A stretch of DNA of 60,000 nt from Nymphaea colorata (lineage: Eukaryota; Streptophyta; Magnoliopsida; Nymphaeales; Nymphaeaceae): positions 2,818,001 to 2,878,000 of the forward strand of contig NC_045146.1 in NCBI RefSeq assembly GCF_008831285.2, in the 5' to 3' direction. The notes under the pieces are model-generated. The model saw only the letters and a program-made list of their open reading frames with translations, was not told the DNA's origin and did not search any database. The translations under genes were made by a program, and so were the position numbers. Position 1 is the first letter of the stretch. Each line of letters starts with the position of its first letter. Below are positions 1-19,887 of the stretch, in pieces.

Positions 1-799
1 TGAGACAACAAGGGGTTGGGTTTGAGCTTCGGCCGAACAGGCAGTGGCCTCCCCTGCCCACCCAAAATTATTTCTTGGTCATCTATATATGTCGTCTTTT
101 ATTTTTTCTATTAACTTTTTATAGAACTATTAATGGAATACTTTTTATGTTTGATTCCGTTTGTGCTCAAGTGCTTGTTCATTGGTGGATTATTTACTGT
201 TTTAAATTTAGCAAGAGTGGTCGATGAAGAAAACGCCTCTTGCTTTTACTAATTATTTAAGCTCTTAAAAGCATATAAGACGAGCTCATTCGATCGATGT
301 AAGAAATAGCAAGTATCTTGGCTTCATATCATGCTACTTTTAGAAAAAAAAATAGTTTGTACTTCTACAATTATTGATGCGTCGTGCTACATCAAGTTGG
401 CATGCTCATTTGCTGGTTATACAAAATATGACATCATAACTAGAACTGGAGTAAAGTTTGGATATATGTGTGACTATTAGCGAAGTCAAATCTAGCAACA
501 TAGATGGGTTTGTATTTTTACTTTTGAATCGGTAAAGTAATTAATGATAAGCACAACACCTCGCACCATCGCCCCACATCATATACATGGGCATTTAGGC
601 CAAATAAATGCGTGCAACTTATGAATAACAGCCTATTTCAAGCATTGTCAAAATCATCCATGTTTAAATGCTAATCTGTCTTTGGGCAGCACTAATTATT
701 CTTAAAGGAAAGTAAATATTGAACACGCAAAGCAAATAACTTAAAATCAAACTATATTACATCCAGATATCCTCACTTTTGTGGGAATTGCAGTTACAT
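1..799. other. Intergenic DNA without a recognisable gene
   Basis: AT-rich sequence with no reading frame of gene-like length or composition, and no repeat boundary that I can define. Confidence 0.5.
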
Positions 800-802
800 T
801 TA

Positions 803-1009
803 AGGGGTGTTTGATGATTTGCAGTTTTGACTGGAGAATGAAAATTTCAGAAAATTATTGCTCATCAAACTGGGATGAAATCAAAATTCTACGTTTCATT
901 CTCCTAATTCTGAAAAGGAAATACCTTGTTTGTTTAATAATTCTAATTTCTTAAAAATTGAGCATTTTGATTATAAAATTCAATGATTCTAAGTATATCA
1001 AGCGCCTCA
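803..1009. mobile_element. Tourist-like MITE (PIF/Harbinger type)
   Basis: The left end AGGGGTGTTTGATGAT is matched in inverted orientation by the right end, which reads TGAGGCGCTTGATATA on the other strand. TTA flanks both sides (800-802 and 1010-1012), as expected for the 3-bp target duplication of PIF/Harbinger elements. The 207-bp body is AT-rich and has no coding capacity. The superfamily call rests on TSD length and terminus style only. Confidence 0.55.
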
Positions 1010-1012
1010 TTA

Positions 1013-1687
1013 GATGAACGAGCATGGTTTTTATGGGTTTTTAGAGATGCTGCCCACAAACATTTTTGAGTACTACACATTGCCATTTTCAAAAAAATTA
1101 AAAGCACAAGAGAGTTCCACTCTAACCTATAGTTCATGAGCAAATCTATGCTACATGAGATGCATAATGATAATAGTAAAGAGATAAAGGGAAAAGGAAG
1201 GACACAGCATGTAATAGCCGCACAACAAGTTGAGTTGATAGTGACTATGATGGTGCTTCTATGGCAACTTCACATGGTAAGGATTTCCTATAAAGTCAAA
1301 AAAACTAAACCCAAACTAGATCAACACATAATGGGTATTCAAACAAATGAAATCTAACTAAAAAGAAAGTAAATATCATATGAATAAGAGTAAAAATAAA
1401 ATACATAACCTTATAATACAACCAACTTTGATGCTAGTGCTCAACATCATTGAGATCAATCTGACTTGTATGGGTCACTTTTTTCAACTCCGATGCTCCC
1501 ACTCCAGTTGTTGCTTTTTCTTTCTGTTACTTCAAAAGTAGCTGCTTCAGCTTCAACCACTCAAATTTTCGATATTCCTTTTTATTTCTCGTCGAACAAA
1601 TGGCATCCTCTTCTGAAAATCCTAGCTATTCTTAGCATGATATTCGGAAACCTCATTGCTATTACTCAAACAAGCATGAAACATATG
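1013..1687. other. Intergenic DNA without a recognisable gene
   Basis: Short open frames at 1136-1357 and 1466-1747 show no family resemblance. The second runs into the 85-bp MITE at 1696, so it is not a gene. Confidence 0.5.
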
Positions 1688-1695
1688 CTTGCATA

Positions 1696-1780
1696 TAAGG
1701 GTGAACAACGAGTCGAGCTCAAGCCGAGTCGAACTCGAGCTTACTGAACTTGGACTCAACTAGGCTCATGTTCACCCCTA
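1696..1780. mobile_element. 85-bp hAT-type MITE, GAGCTCG family
   Basis: It begins TAAGGGTGAACAACGAG and ends ATGTTCACCCCTA, which are imperfect inverted repeats. It is flanked on both sides by the exact 8-bp direct repeat CTTGCATA (1688-1695 and 1781-1788). An 8-bp duplication plus TA-GGG termini fits the hAT superfamily. The interior is almost only the GTCGAGCTC-type motif shared with the larger elements at 24068 and 53673, so this looks like a minimal, end-only family member. Confidence 0.75.
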
Positions 1781-2008
1781 CTTGCATATTCGTCCATAAG
1801 TCTTGTTGGAGACTCAAATGATGGATATGCAAGCATGATATAACATTGATGTATAGACTCTCTATCTTCTGTATTTTGGTTTGGACCTCCAATGTGCTCC
1901 AAGCCCACTAGGTGCCCGGAGCCTACAGCAAGCCACTCATCTTAGAGGCACCATTCTTCCTTCCAAACTATTTAGCTTAAAAAAAAATCACACTACTTTA
2001 CAATAGTT

Positions 2009-2364
2009 GTGCATCTTCGGACACTGTGTACTTGCACTTTAGCTTAGACAATCAATCCTTCAAAACCATCAACCAGGGAAGAGCGAAAAAAATCTGGTTA
2101 AGGGACACTAGTTGTAAATTTTTAAATTTTTTAAAGGCACTAATTATGGCTGCACAGCAAGCCAAGCCAACTCGGGCATGACTCAAACTCGCTCAAAAAA
2201 ACTCGGCTCGTGTTCGACTTGTTTATAAACAAGTCGAGACAAACATACTTTGTGCATCTTCCAACTGTGTGCTTGCACTTTAGCTCAAACAATTAATCCT
2301 TCAATACCGTCAACCAGGGCAGAGCAAGAAAATTCTGGTTGAGGGACACTAGTTGTAAATTTTT
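2009..2364. repeat. Direct duplication of about 115 bp, 243-bp offset
   Basis: The stretch starting GTGCATCTTCGG at 2009 and running to GTTGTAAATTTTTAAA near 2122 recurs from 2252 to about 2364 with scattered substitutions. Between the two copies is a degenerate GAGCTCG-type fragment (about 2155-2240). No gene is seen in the surrounding 1789-2610. Confidence 0.7.
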
Positions 2365-2618
2365 AAAAGGTACCAATATGTAATGAAAAAAAATTTCCTT
2401 AAAGTATCAATATGAAAACAAACATCCTTTTGTTTGTGTGTGGGGAAGAATGATTTTTTCTCTTCAACAAACGAACACAGTATGGTTAATCACTAAAATA
2501 TCCTTAGTTCACAATAAAAAATCTTTTTTGTAAGGACAAAAATGAAAATGAAAAAAAGTAAAAAGACTATAGACGATATTTTTTTAATAAATTATCAAAA
2601 TGCCCTTCCCTCCGTAAG

Positions 2619-2859
2619 CAGAGGTGGGCATTGGGCCGGGTACCCAACGAGTACTCGGTACCCAGCTAGATTGGGCTTGGGCCCAAAAAAACTGGTTTGA
2701 TGGGGGCTCAATTAAGCTCTATAAATTTTAAATGTTATTTTTATTTATTAATAATGTTTATTTTATTATTAAAAATGTTTTTTTTTATTGTAACAGGGCC
2801 GGGCCCGGGCTTGGGTTTTGGAGCCCGGACTTATCGGGCCAGCCGGATGCCCAAGTCAA
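2619..2859. mobile_element. hAT-type MITE, GGGCCGGGC family
   Basis: The left end CAGAGGTGGGCAT and right end ATGCCCAAGTCAA are imperfect inverted repeats. The flanks TCCGTAAG (2611-2618) and ACCGTAAG (2860-2867) agree at 7 of 8 bases. GC-rich arms with repeated GGGCCCGGGC surround an AT-rich core. Related sequence occurs at 24308-24589, and decayed relatives near 8576-8660 and 21313-21390. Confidence 0.65.
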
Positions 2860-2867
2860 ACCGTAAG

Positions 2868-3900
2868 CACCGTACACACATGACACAACTTTCTCTCTTC
2901 AACAGAAACTGAAACTTTAGCAAGCATGGTTTTTTCTCTTGAGAAAGATCTAAATGTCAGTAATGCAGTTGTTCTTATGCAATTCTATCAGTATCATACG
3001 AATAGTTTAAGCCACTAACTTAGACGACTAGGCTGCTCGTCATAAAGGGCCACAATTCTGGTATAACGAGAAGTTTGAGAGGAAGTGGTGTTCCCGTTTC
3101 AAGGTTGAGCCAACTATCTTCATTCTGATAGCCAATGTGAGTCACATAGATCCTGCTTTTTTATACGTTCGTCGTCCATCACATTTCTTTGACAGTAGAT
3201 TGAAGAAATCAAGGGTTGGAAGGAAGAAGGATCACGTACATTCACCGTGTCGTTATTCGCTGTTGAAGATTCAAGAAATCAAACACAAGAAGGCTAACAG
3301 GTTGCCATCTAGTTGTCTATGTCCATTTGTGCTCGGCTTAGTAATTAATGTAATTAGGAAAGACACAACAACTTACTTTTTTTTATCATCTGCATTGGTT
3401 CTGCAACAATGGGTTGAAGGAAGCTTCCGTTGGGAGAGTGGAGGACATCATCGATCATCTTGTCTCCTCTATTTTCCACCAAAGGACTCAATTCAGTGGA
3501 GAGAGAGATGGGTTTGGACTAGGCAATCTGGTTTGGTTGGAGTAATTATTCATGTGCACTGCTAGTGAGCCCTTCCCTTCGTTCTCTAGTTAATAGCTCT
3601 AATAGGGGAGGATGATGAGCCCTTTCATTGACTCGGCCATTAAGCCAAAATGCTAAATAATAACTAGTAAGGTTGCATTTAATAGTCTCAGATCTTAAAT
3701 TTGAGGCTGCACTGAAAAATGTGCTTCCCATGATCATTAGTTTAAACTCTGTAATGCAGATCTTAAATTCATGTTACGTGTTAAAAACCATGGATTTAAG
3801 GTTGGATTGGAGGGGTGGAAGCTGTCTGACCTCAAATCCATGGACCGCAGATCTGAGATCCTTGGTGAAACAAACACACCATAAATGAGGATGATGAGAG
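2868..3900. other. Intergenic DNA without a recognisable gene
   Basis: A 142-codon open frame at 3137-3565 has no recognisable domain and low-complexity, gene-unlike composition. It is not called. Repeated AGATCTTAAATT-type motifs (3690-3860) look like old MITE debris. Confidence 0.4.
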
Positions 3901-3902
3901 CC

Positions 3903-4153
3903 TTAAGGGGCATAGCACAACCAGCCAATAAGTCAACCACATTCAAGGGGTTCAAGGTTCGAATCCCATGCTCATCTCGTGCTCCAGTGTGTAACTCATC
4001 TAGGTAACAAGCAATGACAAGTATAACACTTGAGAGTTAAGAATGTACAAAAGTCACAACCTTAGTAGCATAAGGGTATGGCCTTGAGTTTTTGGACTAA
4101 GGCTGTCACCCCTAAGTAAACAATAAACATTAAAGAACAAAAAAAAAAAAAAG
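3903..4153 (+). mobile_element. tRNA-derived SINE with poly(A) tail
   Basis: An internal RNA polymerase III promoter is visible: a box A-like TAGCACAACCAG at 3913-3924 and a perfect box B, GGTTCGAATCC, at 3956-3966, spaced as in tRNAs. About 170 bp of unrelated body follows, ending in a run of A (about 4139-4152). This is the standard layout of a plant SINE. A target duplication may be GATGATGAG before and GACGACGAG after, which is imperfect. No tRNA cloverleaf is intact, so it is not a tRNA gene. Confidence 0.65.
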
Positions 4154-6188
4154 ACGACGAGCTCTTTCCCATGGATCTGGGCTGCATTAAAAGATGTAGC
4201 GGTAAATTTGGTCGAATCATTGTAGTACAGGTTTAAAAGAAGAGTATCAATTCAAGAACATAATTTACCATACCAAAGCAAAATAAAACAAAAAAAGCAG
4301 CTAAAAGTGAAGAAATATGAAAATAAAACACATTGCAAGGGCTTAAAAATATTTAGCAACTACAGTACATTAACTCACAAGAGAGAGGGCCTATTGCTCG
4401 AGTTAAAAATTGGGTTTCCAAAGTATGGTAATTGATGATGCATGATCGGTTTCATTTTTGTATCCATTTATGCATGTTTTGTAAGTTAAAGCCCATGTTT
4501 GTGTTGTTGTAGGCATCAAGAAGAAGCTTTGGTCAAAATTTCATAGCTTTTGGAGCTAAATTGAGGGATTGACATGTGTTTTAGTGCCACAAAGCGAAAC
4601 TTTTGAAAGATCCAGATCCAGGTCCAGGTCCAACCTGGATGGATTAGTACCAGACTTGGACCAAGACGTAATTTCATACCCAAGATCCAAATCCCATGCG
4701 ATCCATCCAAAGTGGCATCCAGAAAGCCTAAAGAAAGCCGATGTAGTTTTCATCGCCAAGGGGTTGGTGTGTTCACTTCATTCCTTTGCTCTCCTTTAGC
4801 TCTACGGGTATATAGACCAAGGTTTAGACTACTTTTTATCGCTACCTCTTTTTATCTTTTTGGTGTTGTTGAGTCAACCAACTCCTAAAGGGCTCTCCAA
4901 CTTGTGTGATGCACAACCCATGGTAGAATATATAAAATGTCATGCTGTTTTGCTTTCTCAGGCTTGGCTCTTCAAGGTATACAATGGAGTGTCATTCAAA
5001 AAAAAGAAAATAAAAATTCTTTAGTTTAAATATTTCTTCACGATTCATGTTAGATAGGCCAGTCTCCTGATCTTCCCTTTATTAATTGATGTTTAGAAGG
5101 TGCTCTTAGGCTTCTTGATGCTGCTGGATTACTTGAGCACATGCAACAGCTTCATAGTTTATGTGTTTGATTTACATTTTTTTATGTCTAGAATACTGGG
5201 AGTTTAGTTGCTTTCTTGTATGATGTCCTTGGTTTAATCTGGTCATGTAGCAGCATGTTGTTTTCATGTAGGATTGCATTCTTCTGTCAGTGTATAACAT
5301 AGTGCATTAGTCTTGGCTGCATAATTTCATTGCAAGACATGTATATATATATATGTGTGTGTGTGTCTCCCTGGGTCCTTAGGCTATGGCAAAAGCTCAT
5401 TAGACTTGTTAAGAACTAGGAAATTACTCTAGGGCACCTCGGGAATGATCGAATTTTTATCTTTGCTAGAGATGAAGAAGTAGTTTTAGATCTTGGGAAT
5501 AAGATAGATTGTTGGTTATGAGTTATGATATCTTGTATGTTAATTAGGAATTTTATTTTGATTAGTTAATAATTAGTAATTTAATGTGATAAATAGATTT
5601 AGGTAAATATATGATAGTATTTTAGTATCATACAATATATTGCATAGGAAGACACCTCTAGAACAGCCACTAGATCTCGTCCACTTGTAGGATCATTAGA
5701 TAATTTTCACTTAGGTTAATTTAATTTTACGGAAAGTTGAATAGATGATTTTAAAGTACTCGCCATATGATATTTAACCAGAACTAAACTAAACCGATTC
5801 GAGGTAAAAATTTGTAGAGCACATGCATCTATGGTTTCTTAGAAAATAAATAGTGTTTCTTGATGACATCATCTAGAAGATGTGGCTATGGATTAGGATA
5901 ACGCGAATATGAAATTTTAGTTTTACTTTTATTTTGTTTACGAAATATTTTTTTGATGATGTGACAAAGTATTTTAAAATCTATAGCTTATCAAACTAAG
6001 GATCTTAGTTCAGACTTAAGATCCTTATTTTACTTTTTTGCATTGAGAAAATGTCAGATTTAAAAGATCCGAACGAGAAGAGTCTGATATTAAATCCTTG
6101 GTTTTCAAATCCAGGATCTCAAAATCTAAGCTACCAAATGCCCTAAATCCCCAGGATAATTTAATATGCTCTCATCTACGTGGTGCAC
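4154..6188. other. Intergenic DNA without a recognisable gene
   Basis: No coding sequence was recognised. The segment 5985-6140 carries inverted AAGGATCTTAG/GGATCTCAAAATC motifs ending CCAAATGCCCT, which suggests an old MITE. Otherwise nothing can be assigned. Confidence 0.4.
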
Positions 6189-6565
6189 TGCATTTAGATA
6201 TGTTTAGTTTCATATTTTATTTAACTAATATAAATAGTTTGTTCTAGAAGGTCTTCCACATGCCACGTGAATTCATCACTTCAAATTTATGTGTGTCATG
6301 CGGTGAAACCTCTAGAGTATGTCGTGTCACGTATTGGACCTTAGTTAATGCCAGTCCTTGTTTGCGTTAGTCAATTTTCCACCAACTAATTTATCCCAAT
6401 CAATTTTGTGAGCCCATTAAATGATGTCAGCTTTATTGTCGTATCACATGCATCATGTTAGTGAGGTTCACGGTGGACATAATGCTCGGGTTAATATAGC
6501 CAATGAAGGTGAGTAAAATAGTCTGGTCGACTGTTTAGCCTTCGTTATTAACTAGCTTCTTAGGT

Positions 6566-6767
6566 AGTGGTGGAGTCAGAAATTTTTTTTCAACAACATT
6601 CATTCATATTATATTTAAAGAAGTACTACGTATATAATTCATTCATATTATACCTAAAGAAGTACTACGTATATAACCGAACGAAAAATTAAAAATGTTA
6701 ATACAAAAATAAATAAACATTGAAGGGTTGGTGTGGGCAACGACATGCGCCAGCCTATGGACTCTGC
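6566..6767. mobile_element. hAT-type MITE, GTGGTGGAG family
   Basis: It is flanked by the exact 8-bp repeat TCTTAGGT (6558-6565 and 6768-6775). The ends AGTGGTGGAGTCA and TGGACTCTGC are imperfect inverted repeats. Inside is a 39-bp direct duplication containing GAAGTACTACGTATATAA (about 6596-6676). Related copies lie near 10690-10880 and 49869-50053. It is absent from unit 2 of the duplication. Confidence 0.7.
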
Positions 6768-6941
6768 TCTTAGGTCAAGGTAATTCAAATTTTGGGTTTT
6801 TTTTTTAACTTATTTAATAGTCATGAATGTTCTTGTCGAGTTGTGTTTGTAGGTTGGCTTTCAAGTTAATTGGGAGGGTGGGCAAAGTGACATTTTGAAG
6901 ACTTTTCATCATGCCACTTGAAGAACTATTTGAGGCACAAC

Positions 6942-7088
6942 TGGGGGCGAAGTTAGAATTTTTTTATGGAGGGGGAAGAATTAAAGTTTCTAACTTTTGA
7001 CTAGGGCCAAAATATCATTTTTCAAAATTTTTATATAAAACAAGTGATTTTTTTTTAAATTTACTCCCCTACCTTGGCTCCGCCCTTG
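6942..7088. mobile_element. hAT-type MITE, GGGGCGGAG family
   Basis: The left end TGGGGGCGAAG mirrors the right end CTCCGCCCTTG. Flanks GGCACAAC (6934-6941) and GGCACGAC (7089-7096) match at 7 of 8 bases. The 147-bp body is AT-rich and non-coding. Confidence 0.65.
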
Positions 7089-7593
7089 GGCACGACTAGA
7101 ATTCTCATGTCATTACTGCTTTTCTTTCTAAACAATGTAATTTTAATATTTTATTGTTCTCTCTCAATAAAATAAGCATTTTTCTTTTGAATGAGCATAT
7201 GCTGCTTAACCAATTTGAATCGCCATTAATTGAAAGTTGGAAACTATAATTGGTCCATGACTTCCATTGATTTGTAATGAAACATCTTTTAAATCTACTC
7301 CATAGAAAAATGGCATCGGTAATCTAGAATTTGGTCTTTTGGTTTTCATTCATTGGGTGGGAAAGGTTTACCCTAGAGTGGGAGATTAAATAATTCATGA
7401 AAAAGGAATATTATGGCCAGAGCTGATGAAATGAATTCAATGAAAAGGGATGGGAATATAAGTGGTAGACAAGGAGGGTTTGAGGCATCAAAAAAAGTGA
7501 CGACGGGAGGAAAATATGGTATGGTTGATATCTTTTTTCACAATAAGATAGTGAAGAAAAGAAAAGTAGGAGGCAGATTCAATGCTTAGTGCC

Positions 7594-7957
7594 TAGGAAT
7601 GTACAACGAGTAAGCCGAGCTTGAGCTCGGCTAGCTCAAAATTGGCTTGAGTCTCGAGCTCGGGTCCTTTATGAGGCAAGCTGAAGCTTGACTTGTTTAC
7701 GTTCATGTCGCTTGATTCTATTTTTTCTTTTCTTCAAATGAAAATGAGAACCATGCAGAGGGTGTTAAAATTAATCAAGATCACCAAAATGCCCTAAAAA
7801 AAAATTAAGAAACAGCCGAGTCTAAACGAATCAAGCTAGTCAAGTTTATAACTAGAGTTTTAACTCAAGCTTGAAATAAGTTGAGCTCGGTTCAACCTTA
7901 CATGGGCGAGTTGAGTTTGAATGGAACCTGAGTTGGCTCAACATGTTATACATCACT
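7594..7957. mobile_element. Decayed GAGCTCG-family MITE
   Basis: It opens TAGGAATGTACAACGAG, matching the family terminus. It then carries GAGCTTGAGCTCGGC-type motifs and closes with CAACATGTTATACATC, a degraded right end. No target duplication could be recognised, so the right boundary is approximate. Confidence 0.45.
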
Positions 7958-8094
7958 GCACTGCAAGCACTCGATGCTTAGATGTTAAAATGTCCAAAAT
8001 GGCCACAGGGTGAAACCCCCCTTACACGGATAAAGATGAAAAAGTGAAAAAAATCACGTTTTTCTAAAGGACAAAATAGCCATCCATTTCTTTT

Positions 8095-8935
8095 TTTAGG
8101 AAGAGGCCAAGTTTTCTACAAGTTTCCTGTTGCAAACTAACTTTTTGACGGACATAACCATTGCCAACTACAATCTCTAAGTTTTCTAGAATTTTTTAAC
8201 TTTGCTCTTACATTTACTTCGCTCTAAATTTTATTGGTGTTTCTGTGTCTTAAATCTTCTTAAATCTATAATATAATCAATTCTCATAAAACAGATAATC
8301 CATTGCATCGATAAGTAAATTGAAGTTCATAATCTTCTCGAGTCCTTCAATATGCTCATTTCTAAGTTTTCAAACTTCTTAGTTTTTTCTTCACATCGTC
8401 GGAATAAAACAACTCATAAATAAACAAAATTCATTTTCATATCATATTTCAAACATACATGGATCACATTCTTAGCAAACTTTATGCATAGTCAATCATT
8501 CATTTATAAGAAAAACCTAAAAAAAAAAAAAGACAATTATATTTTGATAAGCTTTCGAGATATGGATGTCAATATTAGGTCTGGGCACCGGGAGTGCTCG
8601 ATACATGGCCTGACCCGGGCCAGGCCCGGGCATTGCCGTTGGCAAGTTGGAGGCCCGATAAGCCTGATGTCCGTTGTAGGCTCGCACCATCGCTGTGAGC
8701 GTCTTTTGTGTAGGTGCTATGGCTACCACCGGGGCGCGGCACCCATGCTCCCTGTTCCTTCTACCTGCCGGTCGTTGCCTCAACGTAGAATTATTTTAAA
8801 AACTCAAATAGTTTTGGTAAAACGAGATTTTCACAAAACTAGGTTTTTGAAGGTCCCATAGAAACGCCTTCTTGAAGTTTCAAATATAAGTTATAATTAA
8901 TTTCTCAAAAATGCATATTCTATTAGCTTGTACCT
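8095..8935 (+). repeat. Upstream repeat block, copy 1 of 3
   Basis: A block with landmarks CCAAGTTTTCTACAAG, CTCATAAAACAGATAATCC, GATAAGCTTT and CTAGGTTTTTGAAGG recurs at 19888-21480 and 23666-25870. A decayed GGGCCCGGGC MITE sits at about 8576-8660. No gene lies within it; short frames here are not gene-like. Confidence 0.6.
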
Positions 8936-9299
8936 CATAAGAACCAATCTCAGATCACCGGATCTCAAATGCAACCTTAGGTGTAGGGAAGTAAGTATAT
9001 TGAGACAGGTACAAGTACACTAATTTTAGAAAATCAAGATACGGGTTCCACTGTGTATACATAAAAATATGTTACATGTATTATATATAATAATGCATAA
9101 AAATTTCAGAATTAAATGAAAAAAGAAAATATAAAATCCACTAGAATTAAAAAAAAAAATCAAACTTAGAGTAAAAATAAGTTTAAAAATATAAAATTTA
9201 AAATACAGACATACCCAAACCTGCTCGCGCGAGCTAGCCGACCACCTAACCGCCGGCTGAGAGACGCCTTGGGTCCACAAAAGATGAGACGGAGGCCGT

Positions 9300-9639
9300 G
9301 AGTGGTAACAGGACGCGGTCACGTGATCGGCGCTGTCTCCATTCCCGACCTAGCGGTCCAGACGGGACATGCACCGAGAAGGAAAGATGATTTACCGCAG
9401 CCGTCCATCTCCGATCCAACGGTCCATCCGGTCGACGGCGATGCTGCCGCGGCGGAGGAGGGAGCGGCCAGGATCTGGCGGTTCCATGCTGGCTAAGGCT
9501 TTACCAAAGAAGCCCACGTCCGACGACAACCCATCTACCTCATTACTCTCCGATATATTATCGGGACTCGATCGGGTAGTTCTTTCCACTGGTCCGTGCC
9601 TCCGTGGTTTCCGGATTGAGAAGGGAGATTAAGGTGGAA
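9300..9639 (+). promoter_or_regulatory. Promoter and 5' leader of CYB561 copy A
   Basis: This GC-rich stretch is shared with the DNA before copy B (about 27380-27674), including CCGACCTAGCGGTCC, GGATCTGGCGGTTCCATGC and CCGATATATT. The last motif (near 9551) is a possible TATA-like element about 85 bp before the start codon. An open frame runs from 9604 through the start codon, but copy B lacks eight of those leader bases, so the shared ATG at 9640 is preferred. Confidence 0.45.
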
Positions 9640-18845
<9,206 letters not shown>

Positions 18846-19249
18846 ATTTGTTGTTAAGGAGTCGATCTTTTCGATAACTTGAAGTTTGTTGTTACATGTT
18901 GAAAAGGACTGTGACTCTGATCTCTTGTCCATTTTATGAGCATGCTTCACTGATCAATATATATATGTAAGTACTTTAAGAACACATGTATTTATGCATC
19001 TCTTTTGTTTATGTGCAAGTTACTATATATATATATATATATATGCGATGGTTTTCAACAATAGATTTGAAAAAAAAAAAATCCATCTGGCAACCTATGG
19101 TAGCTAGCATATATATATATATATATATATTGAATGGTAACACTAACCTTTTCAAAGTCACTCAACATCTAACCATGGCTGTCAGATCTAAATGATGTAT
19201 GGTTAAGAGAAAACAAAGAAAAAAAGATGGACATTTTCATCAGCTATTA

Positions 19250-19612
19250 TTAGTTTAATGTCAGGTTAAGAAATTGGTTTGGATTTGGATTTAAAAAATC
19301 AGTTTGAATTGGATTTGGATATGTAAATATCTGATCGGATTTAGAAGCAGATTCAGAGTGGATTTATTTTTAGACAAATATTCTACATTTAATGCTCATA
19401 AATTTTGAAAATTGGCAAGATTCGGTTCAAAATTCAGATTTGGATTCAAATATGAATATAAAAATTGGATTCGGATTGGATTCAGATTGTGAAATTGAAT
19501 TCTGGATTTGATATGACTTTTTTTATTTATTTGTATTTGAGTCTGAATTTGTGGTTCTCCAAAAAAAACGAATACGATTATGATTTGAATTCGATCTGTA
19601 GACATTCATATC
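19250..19612. mobile_element. Degenerate MITE of the GGATTTGGAT family, at the duplication junction
   Basis: Repeated GGATTTGGATTT and GGATTCAGATT motifs end in TAGACATTCATATC, resembling the right end of the intact family member at 48905-49345. It occupies the gap between unit 1 and unit 2 of the CYB561 duplication. Ends are approximate. Confidence 0.4.
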
Positions 19613-19887
19613 TATCATTTGGTGCATTTAGATATTTTTAGATTCATATTTTATTTAACTAATATAAATAGTTTGGTTCTAGATGGTCTTCGACATGCTA
19701 CGTGAATTCGTCTTTTCAAATTTATGTTTCATATGGTGAAACCTCTAGAGTGTCTGACCTTAGTTAATGTTTGTCTTCGTTTGTGTTAGTCAATTTTCCA
19801 CTAATTAAAATCAATGTTGTGGGCTTTAATAAGTTTGTATCACATGCATCACGTTAATAAGGTTCAACGTGCACATAATGCTGGGTT

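Noticed and set aside
3137-3565. 142-codon open frame
   Set aside because: No recognisable domain or regulatory context; its composition is like surrounding non-coding DNA.
3956-3966. tRNA gene at the perfect box B
   Set aside because: No acceptor stem or anticodon arm can be folded, and an A tail follows, so it fits a SINE.
9604-9639. Upstream in-frame ATG for CYB561 copy A
   Set aside because: The extra codons are disrupted in copy B by an 8-bp difference, and family members start near the ATG at 9640.
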